Positions 20,139 through 29,959 of a stretch of 64,000 bases of DNA are shown here, in pieces (the stretch's first letter is position 1; every line of letters starts with the position of its first letter). The notes beneath the pieces are model-generated. The model saw only the letters and a program-made list of their open reading frames with translations, was not told the origin of the DNA and searched no databases. The stretch lies in contig NZ_JAAUWW010000005.1 in the NCBI RefSeq assembly GCF_014694375.1, positions 124,001 through 188,000 of the forward strand, read 5' to 3'. The translations under genes were made by a program, and so were the position numbers. The DNA comes from Vibrio sp. S17_S38. Its GTDB lineage: Bacteria > Pseudomonadota > Gammaproteobacteria > Enterobacterales > Vibrionaceae.

Positions 20139-20657
20139 TTACAAGCTGTCGTGATATTCAATGAGGATTTGTTCGCACCAAATGGCTAAACGATCATCTG
20201 TAAGTTCGTATTGTGAATCTTCATCTAATGCCAAACCGACAAAGAATTGTTTGTCTTCGGTTAGCGCTTTAGATTGTTCAAATAGGTAACCTTCATTTGG
20301 CCAGTAACCTAAGAATTGGCAACCGGTGGCTTGTAATTCATCATGCAATAATCCCATCGCATCTAAAAACCATTCTCCATAACCTTCCTGATCGCCAAGC
20401 CCAAATAAAGCAATATGTTTATTGTTTAACGTTAGTCCATCAAGTTGTTGCCACACCGCGTTCCAGTCTTCTTGGATTTCTCCAAAGTCCCATGTTGATA
20501 TGCCAAGGAGAAGAAAATCATAATCTTGTAAAGTCGCGACTGGTGTGTCTTTGATATTGTAGATATCAACTAAATCCTCACCCATGATGGCGCGGATTTT
20601 TTCAGAAACCATTTCGGTATAACAAGTGCTGGAGCCATAGAATAGACCAATTTTCAT
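20139..20657 (-). CDS. fldB: flavodoxin FldB
   Basis: Long-chain flavodoxin, an FMN electron carrier. The 172 residues match E. coli FldB (173). The FMN phosphate loop [12 protein letters not shown] is at the N-terminus, and [12 protein letters not shown] and [17 protein letters not shown] follow. I chose the ATG at 20655-20657 (MKIGLFYG). It is divergent from xerD as in E. coli, where fldB-xerD-dsbC-recJ-prfB-lysS is the same order. Confidence 0.95.
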   Translation of the reverse strand: MKIGLFYGSSTCYTEMVSEKIRAIMGEDLVDIYNIKDTPVATLQDYDFLLLGISTWDFGEIQEDWNAVWQQLDGLTLNNKHIALFGLGDQEGYGEWFLDAMGLLHDELQATGCQFLGYWPNEGYLFEQSKALTEDKQFFVGLALDEDSQYELTDDRLAIWCEQILIEYHDSL

Positions 20658-20789
20658 AAATAAATCTTTGCAAGTGATGAATGATATGGATGAGTATTCT
20701 AGCAAATATCAAATCAAAAAGGGTGGTAATTACAGATCGTCTGCCGTAACCTCGCTTGCATCGGTAAAAGTCATTTATGAGGTTAGGTC

Positions 20790-21695
20790 GTGGAGGTAAA
20801 ACAAGCGGAGTTAATTTTAGTTGAGCGCTTTTTAGATGCGATTTGGCTAGAAAAGGGATTATCTGAAAATACGTTACAGTCTTATCGTCACGATTTAGAT
20901 CGTTTAGTTGGGTGGATGATGGATTCATCGCTGACTTGGTTGACGATTCAACACCTTGATCTTCAAACGTATCAGGCTTGGTTAGTTGATAAAGACTATA
21001 AACAAACGACTCGAGCTAGGATGCTTTCAGCTATCCGTCGATTTTTTCAATATTTAACTCGTGAAAAAGTCCGTGAAGATGATCCTAGTTCATTATTACT
21101 AATGCCGAAATTACCCAAGCGTTTACCTAAAGATTTATCTGAGCAACAAATTGATGATCTTTTAATGGCACCTATTGTGGAGGACCCGATTGAGCTACGT
21201 GATAAAGCTATGCTGGAATTATTGTATGCTACGGGGTTACGTGTGACTGAATTAATTAGTCTCACAATGGAAAATATGAACTTGCGTCAAGGCGTAGTAA
21301 GAGTGATTGGTAAAGGTGGTAAAGAGCGATTAGTTCCTATGGGAGAGAATGCGATTGAGTGGATTGAAACCTTCTTAGAGCAAGGTCGACCAGCATTGTT
21401 AGGGGAGAAAAGCTCTGATGTGGTATTTCCTAGTAAACGAGCTAGACAAATGACAAGGCAAACCTTTTGGCACCGTATTAAATTTTATGCCGTGCATGCT
21501 GGGATTGATACAGAAGCCTTATCACCTCACGTATTGCGTCATGCTTTTGCAACGCACTTATTGAATCATGGGGCGGATCTTCGTGTGGTACAAATGCTGT
21601 TGGGCCATAGTGACTTATCGACCACACAAATTTATACTCATGTTGCCACGGAGCGATTGAAACAAATCCATCAAGAGCATCATCCACGCGCTTAA
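20790..21695 (+). CDS. xerD: site-specific tyrosine recombinase XerD
   Basis: Acts with XerC at dif sites to resolve chromosome dimers and is activated by FtsK. The 301-residue protein has an N-terminal SAM-like core-binding domain and a catalytic domain with Arg151 (TGLRVTEL), His247 and Arg250 (HVLRHAF), His273 (LGHSDL) and Tyr282 (IYTH). The start is a GTG at 20790 with GAGG seven bases ahead. First gene of a unit with dsbC, yqfB and recJ. Confidence 0.96.
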   Translation: MEVKQAELILVERFLDAIWLEKGLSENTLQSYRHDLDRLVGWMMDSSLTWLTIQHLDLQTYQAWLVDKDYKQTTRARMLSAIRRFFQYLTREKVREDDPSSLLLMPKLPKRLPKDLSEQQIDDLLMAPIVEDPIELRDKAMLELLYATGLRVTELISLTMENMNLRQGVVRVIGKGGKERLVPMGENAIEWIETFLEQGRPALLGEKSSDVVFPSKRARQMTRQTFWHRIKFYAVHAGIDTEALSPHVLRHAFATHLLNHGADLRVVQMLLGHSDLSTTQIYTHVATERLKQIHQEHHPRA

Positions 21696-21739
21696 TCCTT
21701 TTTATTCTAATATTTTATTTCAAATTGGTAAGGTGAATC

Positions 21740-22492
21740 ATGCGTTATTCAGTCTTTATTCGTCACAGTTTTATGGCATTGCTTGCTTGTGTTTCATTTA
21801 TGACGCAAGCGGCCGATAGTCAATCAGTTGATAACACAATAAATAAGCAAGAAATTGCCTCACGTTTTAGCAAGCTAGGTTTAAATGCTACGGAGATCCA
21901 AGCCTCTCCCATTGCAGGGCTTGCTGAAGTGACGACAAGCCAAGGTGTTTTTTATGTCACCGCAAATGGTGATTATTTTCTGCAAGGTAAACTGTACTCG
22001 TTAGACAAAGAAGGTAATTTCACTGACTTAATGGCGAAGAAATATGCCCAAATGGTCGAAAAGTTTGCCGATGATATGATTGTCTATAAAGCAAAAAATG
22101 AAAAATATGTGGTGACAGTATTTACCGATATTACTTGCGGTTATTGCGTTAAGTTGCACAAAGATATGCAAGGTTACAATGATTTAGGTATTACCGTGCG
22201 TTATATGGCTTACCCACGCCAAGGACCAAGAGGTGATGTTGCCTCTAGTATGGCAAAAGTGTGGTGTGCCGATGATAAGAAATCGGCTCTGGACGCGGTT
22301 AAATTAAATCGTAGTTTTGATTTTGATAGTAAAAACTTACCGACATGCCAGAAAATGATTGAAGACCAATATGCCTTTGGTGCGCTAGTGGGCATTAGCG
22401 GTACACCTGCTATTTTGCTTTCCAATGGTCAGTTAGTTGGTGGTTACTTACCGCCAAGCGATTTAATTAAAACGTTGGAGTCGATGAGATAA
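21740..22492 (+). CDS. dsbC: thiol:disulfide interchange protein DsbC
   Basis: Periplasmic disulfide isomerase kept reduced by DsbD. The 250-residue precursor has a signal peptide (about 1-25, ending TQAA), an N-terminal dimerisation domain, and a thioredoxin fold with the active site CGYC (133-136). A second cysteine pair follows (VWCADDK, LPTCQK). Its stop codon shares one base with the start of yqfB (TAATG). Confidence 0.95.
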   Translation: MRYSVFIRHSFMALLACVSFMTQAADSQSVDNTINKQEIASRFSKLGLNATEIQASPIAGLAEVTTSQGVFYVTANGDYFLQGKLYSLDKEGNFTDLMAKKYAQMVEKFADDMIVYKAKNEKYVVTVFTDITCGYCVKLHKDMQGYNDLGITVRYMAYPRQGPRGDVASSMAKVWCADDKKSALDAVKLNRSFDFDSKNLPTCQKMIEDQYAFGALVGISGTPAILLSNGQLVGGYLPPSDLIKTLESMR

Positions 22493-22842
22493 TGAGTGCT
22501 GAATCACCATTGACCAATCAAGAACAACCAACAGAGATGACTTTTTTTGCTCGCTTTGAATCTGATATTCTGGCTGGTAAGAAAACTATTACTATTCGAG
22601 ATGAAGCTGAGAGTCATTATGTACCCAATAGTGTGGTGACGGTTTCAACTTTAGAGCAAGGTCGTGTTTTCTGTCAGCTTCAAATTGATTCTGTGGAACC
22701 GATTTTGTTTTCCAACCTGAATGAATTTCATGCGCAGCAAGAGAACATGACACTAGATGAATTAAAAACCGTAATCTCAGATATTTATCCGGATCTTAAT
22801 GCTCTCTATGTCATTCATTACCACTTGATTTCTTCTCAATAA
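22492..22842 (+). CDS. yqfB: N(4)-acetylcytidine amidohydrolase (ASCH domain)
   Basis: Member of the UPF0267/YqfB family, which hydrolyses N4-acetylcytidine in E. coli. The 116 residues include the conserved TFFARFESDILAGKKTITIRD and QENMTLDELKTVISDIYP segments, with a slightly longer N-terminus than E. coli (103). It is inserted between dsbC and recJ, which are adjacent in E. coli, and overlaps the dsbC stop by one base, so co-translation is likely. Confidence 0.88.
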   Translation: MSAESPLTNQEQPTEMTFFARFESDILAGKKTITIRDEAESHYVPNSVVTVSTLEQGRVFCQLQIDSVEPILFSNLNEFHAQQENMTLDELKTVISDIYPDLNALYVIHYHLISSQ

Positions 22843-22857
22843 AGAACGCTATTATTT

Positions 22858-24648
22858 ATGACTGCTATTACCCGACGCCCAGATGTTGATGTTGCATTAT
22901 TACCAGATTCTATTCCGGCATTGCTTCGACGCCTTTATTTGAATCGTAATATTACCGATGCGACACAATTAGAAAGAGGGGCGAAAGGGCTACATTCTTA
23001 CCAATCGTTGCATGGCATTACTCTTGCAGTTGAGCTGTTATTTGAGGCAATTAAAACTAATCAACGCATTATTGTAGTCGGAGATTTTGATGCCGATGGA
23101 GCCACCAGTTCGGCATTATCGGTATTAGCGATCCGTATGCTTGGCAGTAATAATGTGGATTATTTAGTCCCTAATCGATTTGAAGATGGTTACGGATTAA
23201 GCCCTGAAGTGGTTGATCAAGCTATCGAACTTGGCGCGCAAGTGATCATGACTGTGGATAATGGTGTTTCCTCAATTGATGGTGTTGCTTATGCCAAGCT
23301 GCAAGGCTTAAAAGTCATTGTGACCGATCACCATTTGCCGGGATATGAATTACCCAATGCGGATGCCATGGTGAATCCTAATTTGCAAGAATGTTCATTT
23401 CCGTCTAAAGCCTTAGCTGGCGTTGGTGTTGCTTTTTATCTTATGTTGGCGTTGCGAGCACAAATGCGTCAACAAAATTGGTTTGCTGAACAGAATATTG
23501 CTGAGCCAAACTTAGCGGAGTTGCTTGATCTTGTTGCGCTTGGCACGGTGGCTGATGTTGTGGCTTTAGATGAAAACAACCGCATTTTAGTACATCAAGG
23601 TTTGCAACGTATTCGCGCCGGAAAAGCTCGGCCAGGCATTCAAGCGCTTATTGAGGTGGCAAAGCGAGATGCAAAAAAATTAGTCGCCTCCGATTTTGGC
23701 TTTGCATTAGGTCCAAGGCTCAATGCTGCCGGCCGTTTAGAAGATATGTCGTATGGGGTTGAATTACTGCTTTGTAACAATATCCATGCAGCAAGAAGAA
23801 TGGCCAGTGAGCTTGATGGTTTAAATCAAATGCGCCGTGAGATTGAGCAAGGCATGAAGCAAGAAGCGATGGCATTTTGTGAACGATTACTTAATGGTAA
23901 AGATTGCTTAGCTAAAGACAGCCAATTGCCGTACGGGGTGACTTTATATCAAGCTGATTGGCACCAAGGTGTAATCGGCATTTTAGCCTCGAGAATTAAA
24001 GATGAATTTTATCGACCAGTGATTGCATTTGCTGACGGTGGCGAAGATAACCAAGGTATTGCAGTCATAAAAGGATCTTGCCGTTCAATTGCTGGTTTAC
24101 ATATGCGTGATGTATTAGATCGAATTGATACTCAAAATCCAGGTGTGATCATTAAATTTGGTGGTCATGCGATGGCTGCCGGCCTAACAATTCAACGCGA
24201 TCAATATCAACACTTCAGCCAATTATTTGATCAAGCGGTTCGCTCCGAGTTGGATGAATCCGACCTTAAAGGTGTAATATTATCCGATGGCGAATTGTCT
24301 CCTGAAGAGTTCTCTATGCAAACCGCTGAAATATTACGAGCTGGTGGCCCGTGGGGACAAGCTTTTCCTGAACCTGTATTTGATGGTGAGTTTAAGTTGC
24401 TTCATCAAAAACTGGTGGGTGAAAAGCATTTGAAAATGATGCTAGAACCTATTTTTTCAAATCAAGAAGGGCAAGGTAATCGCACTAATATTATGATTGA
24501 TGCCATCGCTTTTAATATTGATTTACGCCGCTGGCCTGATACTTCCGTTAAAACTGTTCATTTAGCGTATAAGCTCGATATTAATGAGTTTAGAGGTAAC
24601 CAATCATTGCAATTAATGGTGGATCATTTAGAGGCTATACCCAACTAA
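22858..24648 (+). CDS. recJ: single-stranded-DNA-specific exonuclease RecJ
   Basis: 5'-3' single-strand exonuclease of the DHH family used in recombination and mismatch repair. The 596-residue protein carries metal-binding motifs DFDADG (76-81) and VTDHHLPG with DHH at 157-159, and DHHA1 motifs such as GGHAMAAG near the C-terminal third. The ribosome-binding site is weak, suggesting reliance on translation from the upstream genes 15 bases away. Confidence 0.95.
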   Translation: MTAITRRPDVDVALLPDSIPALLRRLYLNRNITDATQLERGAKGLHSYQSLHGITLAVELLFEAIKTNQRIIVVGDFDADGATSSALSVLAIRMLGSNNVDYLVPNRFEDGYGLSPEVVDQAIELGAQVIMTVDNGVSSIDGVAYAKLQGLKVIVTDHHLPGYELPNADAMVNPNLQECSFPSKALAGVGVAFYLMLALRAQMRQQNWFAEQNIAEPNLAELLDLVALGTVADVVALDENNRILVHQGLQRIRAGKARPGIQALIEVAKRDAKKLVASDFGFALGPRLNAAGRLEDMSYGVELLLCNNIHAARRMASELDGLNQMRREIEQGMKQEAMAFCERLLNGKDCLAKDSQLPYGVTLYQADWHQGVIGILASRIKDEFYRPVIAFADGGEDNQGIAVIKGSCRSIAGLHMRDVLDRIDTQNPGVIIKFGGHAMAAGLTIQRDQYQHFSQLFDQAVRSELDESDLKGVILSDGELSPEEFSMQTAEILRAGGPWGQAFPEPVFDGEFKLLHQKLVGEKHLKMMLEPIFSNQEGQGNRTNIMIDAIAFNIDLRRWPDTSVKTVHLAYKLDINEFRGNQSLQLMVDHLEAIPN

Positions 24649-24856
24649 TTGAAGTTGCAGTGAGATGGGAAATAAAAGAAGCCCCATTAGATTAACGATC
24701 CTAAGTGATTAGGCAGAATGAGAATACCAACAAAGCGGCATCTTCAAGTCAGACGAGTATAAATAGTGATCTGAAAACACTGTGAAATTCAAGTGTATTT
24801 ATGTAGAATCGTCGGGTTAAAACAAACCTATTTCTCCAAATTAGCGATGAGCCAAA

Positions 24857-25955
24857 ATGTTTGAAATCAATCCTATCAAAAACCGCCTTCAAGACGTTGC
24901 CGAGCGCACAAACGTTTTGAGGGGGTATCTTTGACTATGATGCCAAGAAAGAGCGTCTAGAAGAAGTTAACGCAGAACTTGAACAACCCGATGTTTGGAA
25001 TGAACCTGAACGTGCTCAAGCCCTTGGTAAAGAACGCGCTTCATTAGAAGCGGTGGTCGAAACCATCGATCTTCTTGACCAAGGCGGCGAAGATGTAGAA
25101 GGTTTATTGGAACTGGCTGTTGAAGAAGAAGACCAAGAAACTTTCGATGAAATTGAACCTGAACTCGCTGAGCTTGAAGGAAAACTCGCTAAGCTTGAGT
25201 TCCGTCGTATGTTTTCGGGCGATCATGATCCATCAGATTGCTATATTGATTTGCAATCAGGCTCTGGTGGTACAGAGGCTCAAGATTGGACATCAATGAT
25301 GTTGCGTATGTACTTACGCTGGGCTGAATCCAAAGGCTTTAAAACTGAAATCATTGAAGTATCAGACGGAGATGTTGCTGGTCTTAAAGGTGCGACAGTA
25401 CGTGTGAGTGGCGAATACGCTTATGGTTGGTTACGTACCGAAACGGGGGTTCATCGTTTAGTGCGTAAATCTCCATTTGATTCAGGTGGCCGCCGTCATA
25501 CTTCATTTGCTTCTGCATTTATTTATCCTGAAATTGACGACAACATTCAAATCGATATTAATCCATCGGATCTGCGTATTGATGTGTACCGTGCTTCGGG
25601 CGCGGGTGGACAACATGTTAACACCACCGAATCAGCGGTGCGTATTACGCACGTTCCAACCAATATTGTGGTGCAATGTCAAAACGATCGTTCTCAGCAT
25701 AAGAACAAAGATCAAGCAATGAAACAATTGCGCGCTAAGTTATTTGAGTATGAATTGCAAAAGCAAAATGCAGAAAAACAAGCCAGTGAAGACTCGAAAT
25801 CAGACATCGGTTGGGGCAGTCAAATCCGCTCTTATGTATTAGATGACTCACGGATTAAAGATTTACGTACTGGCATCGAAAATCGTAATACTCAAGCTGT
25901 ATTAGATGGCGATTTAGACAAATTTATTGAAGCAAGTTTGAAATCAGGTTTGTAG
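24857..25955 (+). CDS. prfB: peptide chain release factor 2 (programmed +1 frameshift)
   Basis: Class I release factor for UGA and UAA stops. The first 25 codons (24857-24931) end at an in-frame TGA (24932-24934). Translation continues in the +1 frame from 24933 to 25955. The joined product is 365 residues, exactly the E. coli RF2 length, with the SPF codon-recognition tripeptide at 205-207 and the GGQ catalytic motif at 250-252. The frameshift makes RF2 synthesis respond to RF2 shortage at UGA. An ORF call from an internal start near 25053 would lose the N-terminal domain. Confidence 0.97.
24920..24935 (+). promoter_or_regulatory. RF2 programmed +1 frameshift site
   Basis: Internal Shine-Dalgarno-like AGGGGG (24920-24925), then TAT, the slippery CTT codon (24929-24931), the TGA stop and a following C. 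This is the canonical autoregulatory recoding signal. Confidence 0.96.
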
Positions 25956-26032
25956 TTGAAACCAGAAACTTGCAAAAAATAGCAAAATAATTTTCGAAAG
26001 AAGAAACCAATTTACTAATTTAAGGGCACCTG

Positions 26033-27556
26033 ATGACTGAATCAAATAGCCAAAACCAAATAGATGCAGTAGAAGAAAATAAATTGATCGCTGAGCGTCG
26101 TGCAAAGCTGGATCATATCCGTCAAAACTGTAAAGCCAATGGTCATCCAAATGACTTTCGTCGTGAACATTTAGCCGCCGATCTTCAAGCTGAATTTGGT
26201 GAACAGAGTAAAGAAGAGTTAGAAGCATTGAACCATGTGGTTGCCATCGCTGGTCGTATCATGGCAAAACGTGGACCATTCCTCGTGATCCAAGAAGTGT
26301 CTGGTCGTATTCAAGCATACGCGTCAAAAGATGTTCAAAAAGCATTAAAAGAACAATATCAAGGTTTGGATATTGGTGACATTATTGGCGTGAAAGGTGC
26401 CCTACATAAGTCAGGTAAAGGCGATCTTTACGTGAATATGGAAAGCTACGAATTGTTAACCAAAGCGCTTCGTCCATTACCAGAAAAATTCCACGGTTTA
26501 ACCGATCAAGAAACGCGTTATCGTCAACGTTATGTTGATTTGATCGTGAATGAAGATTCACGTAATGCTTTTGTTATCCGTTCTAAATTAGTGATGGCTA
26601 TTCGTAATTTCATGTCTAAGAAAGCGTTCTTAGAAGTCGAAACACCAATGATGCATGTGATCCCTGGCGGTGCAACAGCTCGCCCATTTATTACTCATCA
26701 TAATGCATTGGATATTGATATGTATCTACGCGTTGCACCTGAGCTTTATTTGAAGCGTTTAGTTGTCGGTGGTTTTGATCGCGTATTTGAAGTAAACCGT
26801 AACTTCCGTAACGAAGGTTTATCGCCTCGTCATAACCCAGAATTCACTATGATGGAATTTTACATGGCGTACGCGGATTACAACGATCTTATGGATCTTA
26901 CTGAAGAAATGCTAAGTACGGTTGCGGTTGAAGTGCTGGGTGAAACCTCTATGCCTTACGGTGAAGAGCGTGTTGAGTTCGGTGGTAAATATGCACGCAT
27001 GAGCATGATCGATGCGATCAAACATTACAATCCAGATCACGCTGATATTGCTAATCTAAATGAAGAAACGGTGAAAGATCGTAACTTTATGGTTAAGATC
27101 GCAAAATCTGTTCATGTTGATGTCGAAACCTTTTGGACTTGTGGTCAGTTACTTGAAGAGATCTTTGGTGAAACTGCTGAGCCACAATTGATCCAACCAA
27201 CTTTCATCACTGGCTATCCAGCGGATATTTCTCCACTTGCACGTCGCAGTGATTCAAACCCATTTTTTACTGACCGTTTTGAGTTCTTTATTGGTGGTCG
27301 TGAAGTTGCAAATGGATTTTCTGAGTTAAATGATGCAGAAGATCAAGATGCACGCTTTAAAGCACAAGTGGATGCGAAAGATGCGGGTGATGATGAAGCA
27401 ATGTTTTATGATGCTGATTATATCAATGCATTAGAGCATGGTTTACCACCCACAGCAGGACAAGGAATAGGAATTGACCGTTTAGCGATGTTATTTACTA
27501 ATACACATACTATTCGTGATGTCATTTTATTTCCAGCGATGCGCCCACAACAATAA
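26033..27556 (+). CDS. lysS: lysyl-tRNA synthetase (class II)
   Basis: Charges tRNA-Lys. The 507-residue protein has an N-terminal OB-fold anticodon-binding domain (about 60-150) and a class II catalytic core with motif 2 ([20 protein letters not shown]) and motif 3 ([12 protein letters not shown]). It follows prfB by 77 bases, the conserved order in enteric bacteria, and ends with two stacked hairpins. Confidence 0.96.
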   Translation: MTESNSQNQIDAVEENKLIAERRAKLDHIRQNCKANGHPNDFRREHLAADLQAEFGEQSKEELEALNHVVAIAGRIMAKRGPFLVIQEVSGRIQAYASKDVQKALKEQYQGLDIGDIIGVKGALHKSGKGDLYVNMESYELLTKALRPLPEKFHGLTDQETRYRQRYVDLIVNEDSRNAFVIRSKLVMAIRNFMSKKAFLEVETPMMHVIPGGATARPFITHHNALDIDMYLRVAPELYLKRLVVGGFDRVFEVNRNFRNEGLSPRHNPEFTMMEFYMAYADYNDLMDLTEEMLSTVAVEVLGETSMPYGEERVEFGGKYARMSMIDAIKHYNPDHADIANLNEETVKDRNFMVKIAKSVHVDVETFWTCGQLLEEIFGETAEPQLIQPTFITGYPADISPLARRSDSNPFFTDRFEFFIGGREVANGFSELNDAEDQDARFKAQVDAKDAGDDEAMFYDADYINALEHGLPPTAGQGIGIDRLAMLFTNTHTIRDVILFPAMRPQQ

Positions 27557-27572
27557 ACAGTGATGCCTAGAT

Positions 27573-27629
27573 AATAACTGTTTGATCTATCAGTTATTTT
27601 ATAAAACCCGCCTGATAGCGGGTTTTTTT
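27573..27629 (+). terminator. lysS terminator, two hairpins
   Basis: First stem AATAACTG/CAGTTATT (27573-27598), then a stronger stem AAACCCGC/GCGGGTTT with loop CTGATA (27604-27625) followed by T4. Confidence 0.87.
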
Positions 27630-27812
27630 GTATCCGTAGATTAGTATTTTCAAAATAGTGTTAATTCGATGGACTAATAAGCGTTAATTTTTAAATTGTA
27701 GAACTATTTAGGCAAGGAAATTTTTATTTATCGATATAGTAACTTCTCTGACCATCAATATAAAATTCTGTTAGATGGTTGAATTAGATGAAAAAATAAA
27801 AGGGAAGTACTT

Positions 27813-29165
27813 ATGCATAGGCAGTTTAAGATGAATACTATGCCAGGTTCATTAATTGTCATTGGAGGAGTAACAGAATATTGGATTGATTCCGTGAGGA
27901 AATCTGGTTGGATATGTTATCAATGTGGTGATTTTAGATTAGCACAGCCACAATTAGATAAAATCGTTGGTCCTTGCATTGGTATTATTGATTTATGCCA
28001 AGAGAATTTAAGCTTACACGCGATTTCTCGTTTAATATCCACCAATAAACATATTCGTTGGCTTGCTTATATAAAAGAAAATCAATTAAATTCAGATCCT
28101 ATTTGCCAATTTATTATTCATTTTTGTGCCGATTTTTTCACTTCTCCAATGCCAGAGAAACGTTTATTAGACTGTATTGGCCATCAGTTTGGCATGCTTC
28201 AATTAGAGAAGAAAATATGGCCGGATAACTCAGTCAATAATCATACCGGTTTAATTGGCGACTCACTGTCAATGAAGCGCCTACGAGAGCAAATAAAACG
28301 TCTAGCTCTAACGAATGCTTCAATTATTATTTCGGGTGAGCAAGGGACAGGTAAAATGACTGCCGCTTATTCTATCCATCAATATTCTCCTCGTAATAAA
28401 GGGCCTGTTATTGTTATTAACTGTGGTGCGTTATCTGAACAGAGTTTAGAGCAAGATGTTTTTGGTATTCATTGCGATAATTCGACCGCAGGATCTTTAT
28501 CAAAAATAGAACAAGCTAATGGAGGCACGTTGATATTTAAAGATGTAACGGCATTGCCTTTTTCTCAGCAAAAAAATTTACATAATCTATTAACCAGTCA
28601 GAGTATTGAAGCTTTCCATGGAAGCCAATTGATTGATGTACGAGTTTTGGTGACAACTCATCATGAAATCGAAACGCATGTACAAGACAAAGCATTTTTA
28701 AGTGAATTATTTTACCACCTTAATGTGTTAAAAATTCATGTCCCTTCTTTAAAAGACCGCTGTACTGATATCCATTCACTTGCATATTATTATCTACAAC
28801 AAAATAGCCGTGAATATAATGCACAAGTTCGAACAATATCCCCTAAAGCTATTAAGTATTTAATGAATCATCATTGGCCGGGGAATGTTCGAGAATTAAT
28901 AAACCAAATTAAGCGCGCAGTTCTTATGTCAGAAAGTAGCGTCATCGAGATTGAGAATTTTGATCTGCCAAAACGAATAAGTAATAAACGTAACCTAAGA
29001 ACTATTCGTGAAGATTCAGAACGGAAAGCATTACTTTGTGTCTTGGAAAATCACGACGGCCAAGTATCGTTAGCGGCAAAAGAGCTCGGTATATCACGAG
29101 CAACTATGTATCGATTATTGGGAAAATATAATTTGTCTGCTGAAACAAAAGGTTTTATTTGTTGA
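27813..29165 (+). CDS. vpsR: VpsR-type biofilm regulator (atypical enhancer-binding protein)
   Basis: Regulator of the Vibrio polysaccharide biofilm matrix that responds to c-di-GMP in V. cholerae. The 450-residue protein has a degenerate receiver domain (about 12-125, Asp60 in GIIDLC), an AAA+ domain with Walker A GEQGTGK (175-181), and a C-terminal Fis-type helix-turn-helix (LAAKELGISRATMYRLLGKY). The GAFTGA loop needed for sigma-54 contact is absent (about 218-226). The Walker B region reads GGTLIFKDV in place of the usual GGTLFLDEI. Both changes fit VpsR, which works with sigma-70. Its position directly after lysS is the V. cholerae arrangement. The start has AAGGGA upstream. Confidence 0.9.
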   Translation: MHRQFKMNTMPGSLIVIGGVTEYWIDSVRKSGWICYQCGDFRLAQPQLDKIVGPCIGIIDLCQENLSLHAISRLISTNKHIRWLAYIKENQLNSDPICQFIIHFCADFFTSPMPEKRLLDCIGHQFGMLQLEKKIWPDNSVNNHTGLIGDSLSMKRLREQIKRLALTNASIIISGEQGTGKMTAAYSIHQYSPRNKGPVIVINCGALSEQSLEQDVFGIHCDNSTAGSLSKIEQANGGTLIFKDVTALPFSQQKNLHNLLTSQSIEAFHGSQLIDVRVLVTTHHEIETHVQDKAFLSELFYHLNVLKIHVPSLKDRCTDIHSLAYYYLQQNSREYNAQVRTISPKAIKYLMNHHWPGNVRELINQIKRAVLMSESSVIEIENFDLPKRISNKRNLRTIREDSERKALLCVLENHDGQVSLAAKELGISRATMYRLLGKYNLSAETKGFIC

Positions 29166-29410
29166 AACAATATTTGATTCTATTGATAGGGATTATTTTA
29201 TTGGCATAATCTGTTGTTTTAGATAGATGGATAATGGATTATTTCGAATATATTGCCAAATATTTTGTTACTAATAGGTTATAAAATTGTTTTAATCTTG
29301 ATCTTAATTTAAAGGTTGAAGATAAAGTTAAAGTGGTTAAAATTTAATCGTGAATTGAATTTCACAAATAAAAACCATCAGGATTAATTAGTTACTAACG
29401 GAGGCACATA

Positions 29411-29533
29411 ATGAAACATTTTATTTTTCTTATGCATATGTGTTCCACCGTTATCGCAATTATTAAGATTCGCGCTGTAATGTCTGCCACTTTGGTAGCA
29501 ATGCTGGCCTCATCTAATAAACGAGTTAACTAA
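29411..29533 (+). CDS. small hydrophobic protein, 40 residues, unknown
   Basis: An ORF of 40 codons preceded by CGGAGG seven bases before its ATG, a near-perfect ribosome-binding site. The peptide is mildly hydrophobic and helical, beginning MKHFIFLMHMC and ending SSNKRVN, with a possible single membrane segment. I do not recognise a family. It lies 110 bases upstream of a DUF1127 gene with a stable hairpin between them and no T-run, so the two may share a transcript. It could be a small protein or a regulatory leader ORF. Confidence 0.55.
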   Translation: MKHFIFLMHMCSTVIAIIKIRAVMSATLVAMLASSNKRVN

Positions 29534-29544
29534 TTATTCCGTAA

Positions 29545-29574
29545 CCTTTGGGCTGCGGGAATCGCAGCCAAAGG
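29545..29574 (+). promoter_or_regulatory. strong hairpin between small ORF and DUF1127 gene
   Basis: CCTTTGGGCTGCG (29545-29557) pairs with CGCAGCCAAAGG (29563-29574) with one bulged G and loop GGAAT, a 12-bp GC-rich stem. No T-run follows, so it is not a classical terminator. Likely an RNA processing, stability or control element. Confidence 0.7.
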
Positions 29575-29643
29575 CGCCATAGATCCCCCTTTATCTGTTT
29601 TTCTCCTAGCTCAAATATTTCAGTAATATTATGAGGAAAACAT

Positions 29644-29895
29644 ATGCGTCATTCTATCTATATTCATCTGGCTACATTATTTGTCAAAGCGGACATTAAG
29701 CGTGAGAATAATGCGTGGAAGCGTAAAGTTCGTCGATCTCAATACCACCTTCCTTGGCATAGTGAACATTTATTACGAGATATTGGTTTAGGTATGGATG
29801 GTCGTCCATTTGGTGAAGCGCAGGCTGGCGCACCTAAAGCTGAACGCCGTATTCGCCTATTACGTAGGATTCTCACTGCTCGACAGAGTACGTAA
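29644..29895 (+). CDS. DUF1127 domain protein
   Basis: An 83-residue basic protein with a DUF1127 (YjiS-like) core around WKRKVRRSQYHLPWHSEHLL and RDIGLGMDG, followed by an arginine-rich tail. DUF1127 proteins in other bacteria are small, abundant and sometimes RNA-binding; no function can be assigned here. GAGGA lies before the ATG. A terminator follows directly. Confidence 0.82.
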   Translation: MRHSIYIHLATLFVKADIKRENNAWKRKVRRSQYHLPWHSEHLLRDIGLGMDGRPFGEAQAGAPKAERRIRLLRRILTARQST

Positions 29896-29936
29896 TAAAA
29901 AAGGAGTACGACCTTGATGTCGTACTCCTTTATTTT
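29896..29936. terminator. bidirectional terminator between DUF1127 gene and tas
   Basis: Perfect 12-bp stem AAGGAGTACGAC/GTCGTACTCCTT, loop CTTGAT, with A-rich and T-rich flanks. Confidence 0.92.
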
Positions 29937-29959
29937 TAGCTATCTGAGAGGCCGAGAGT

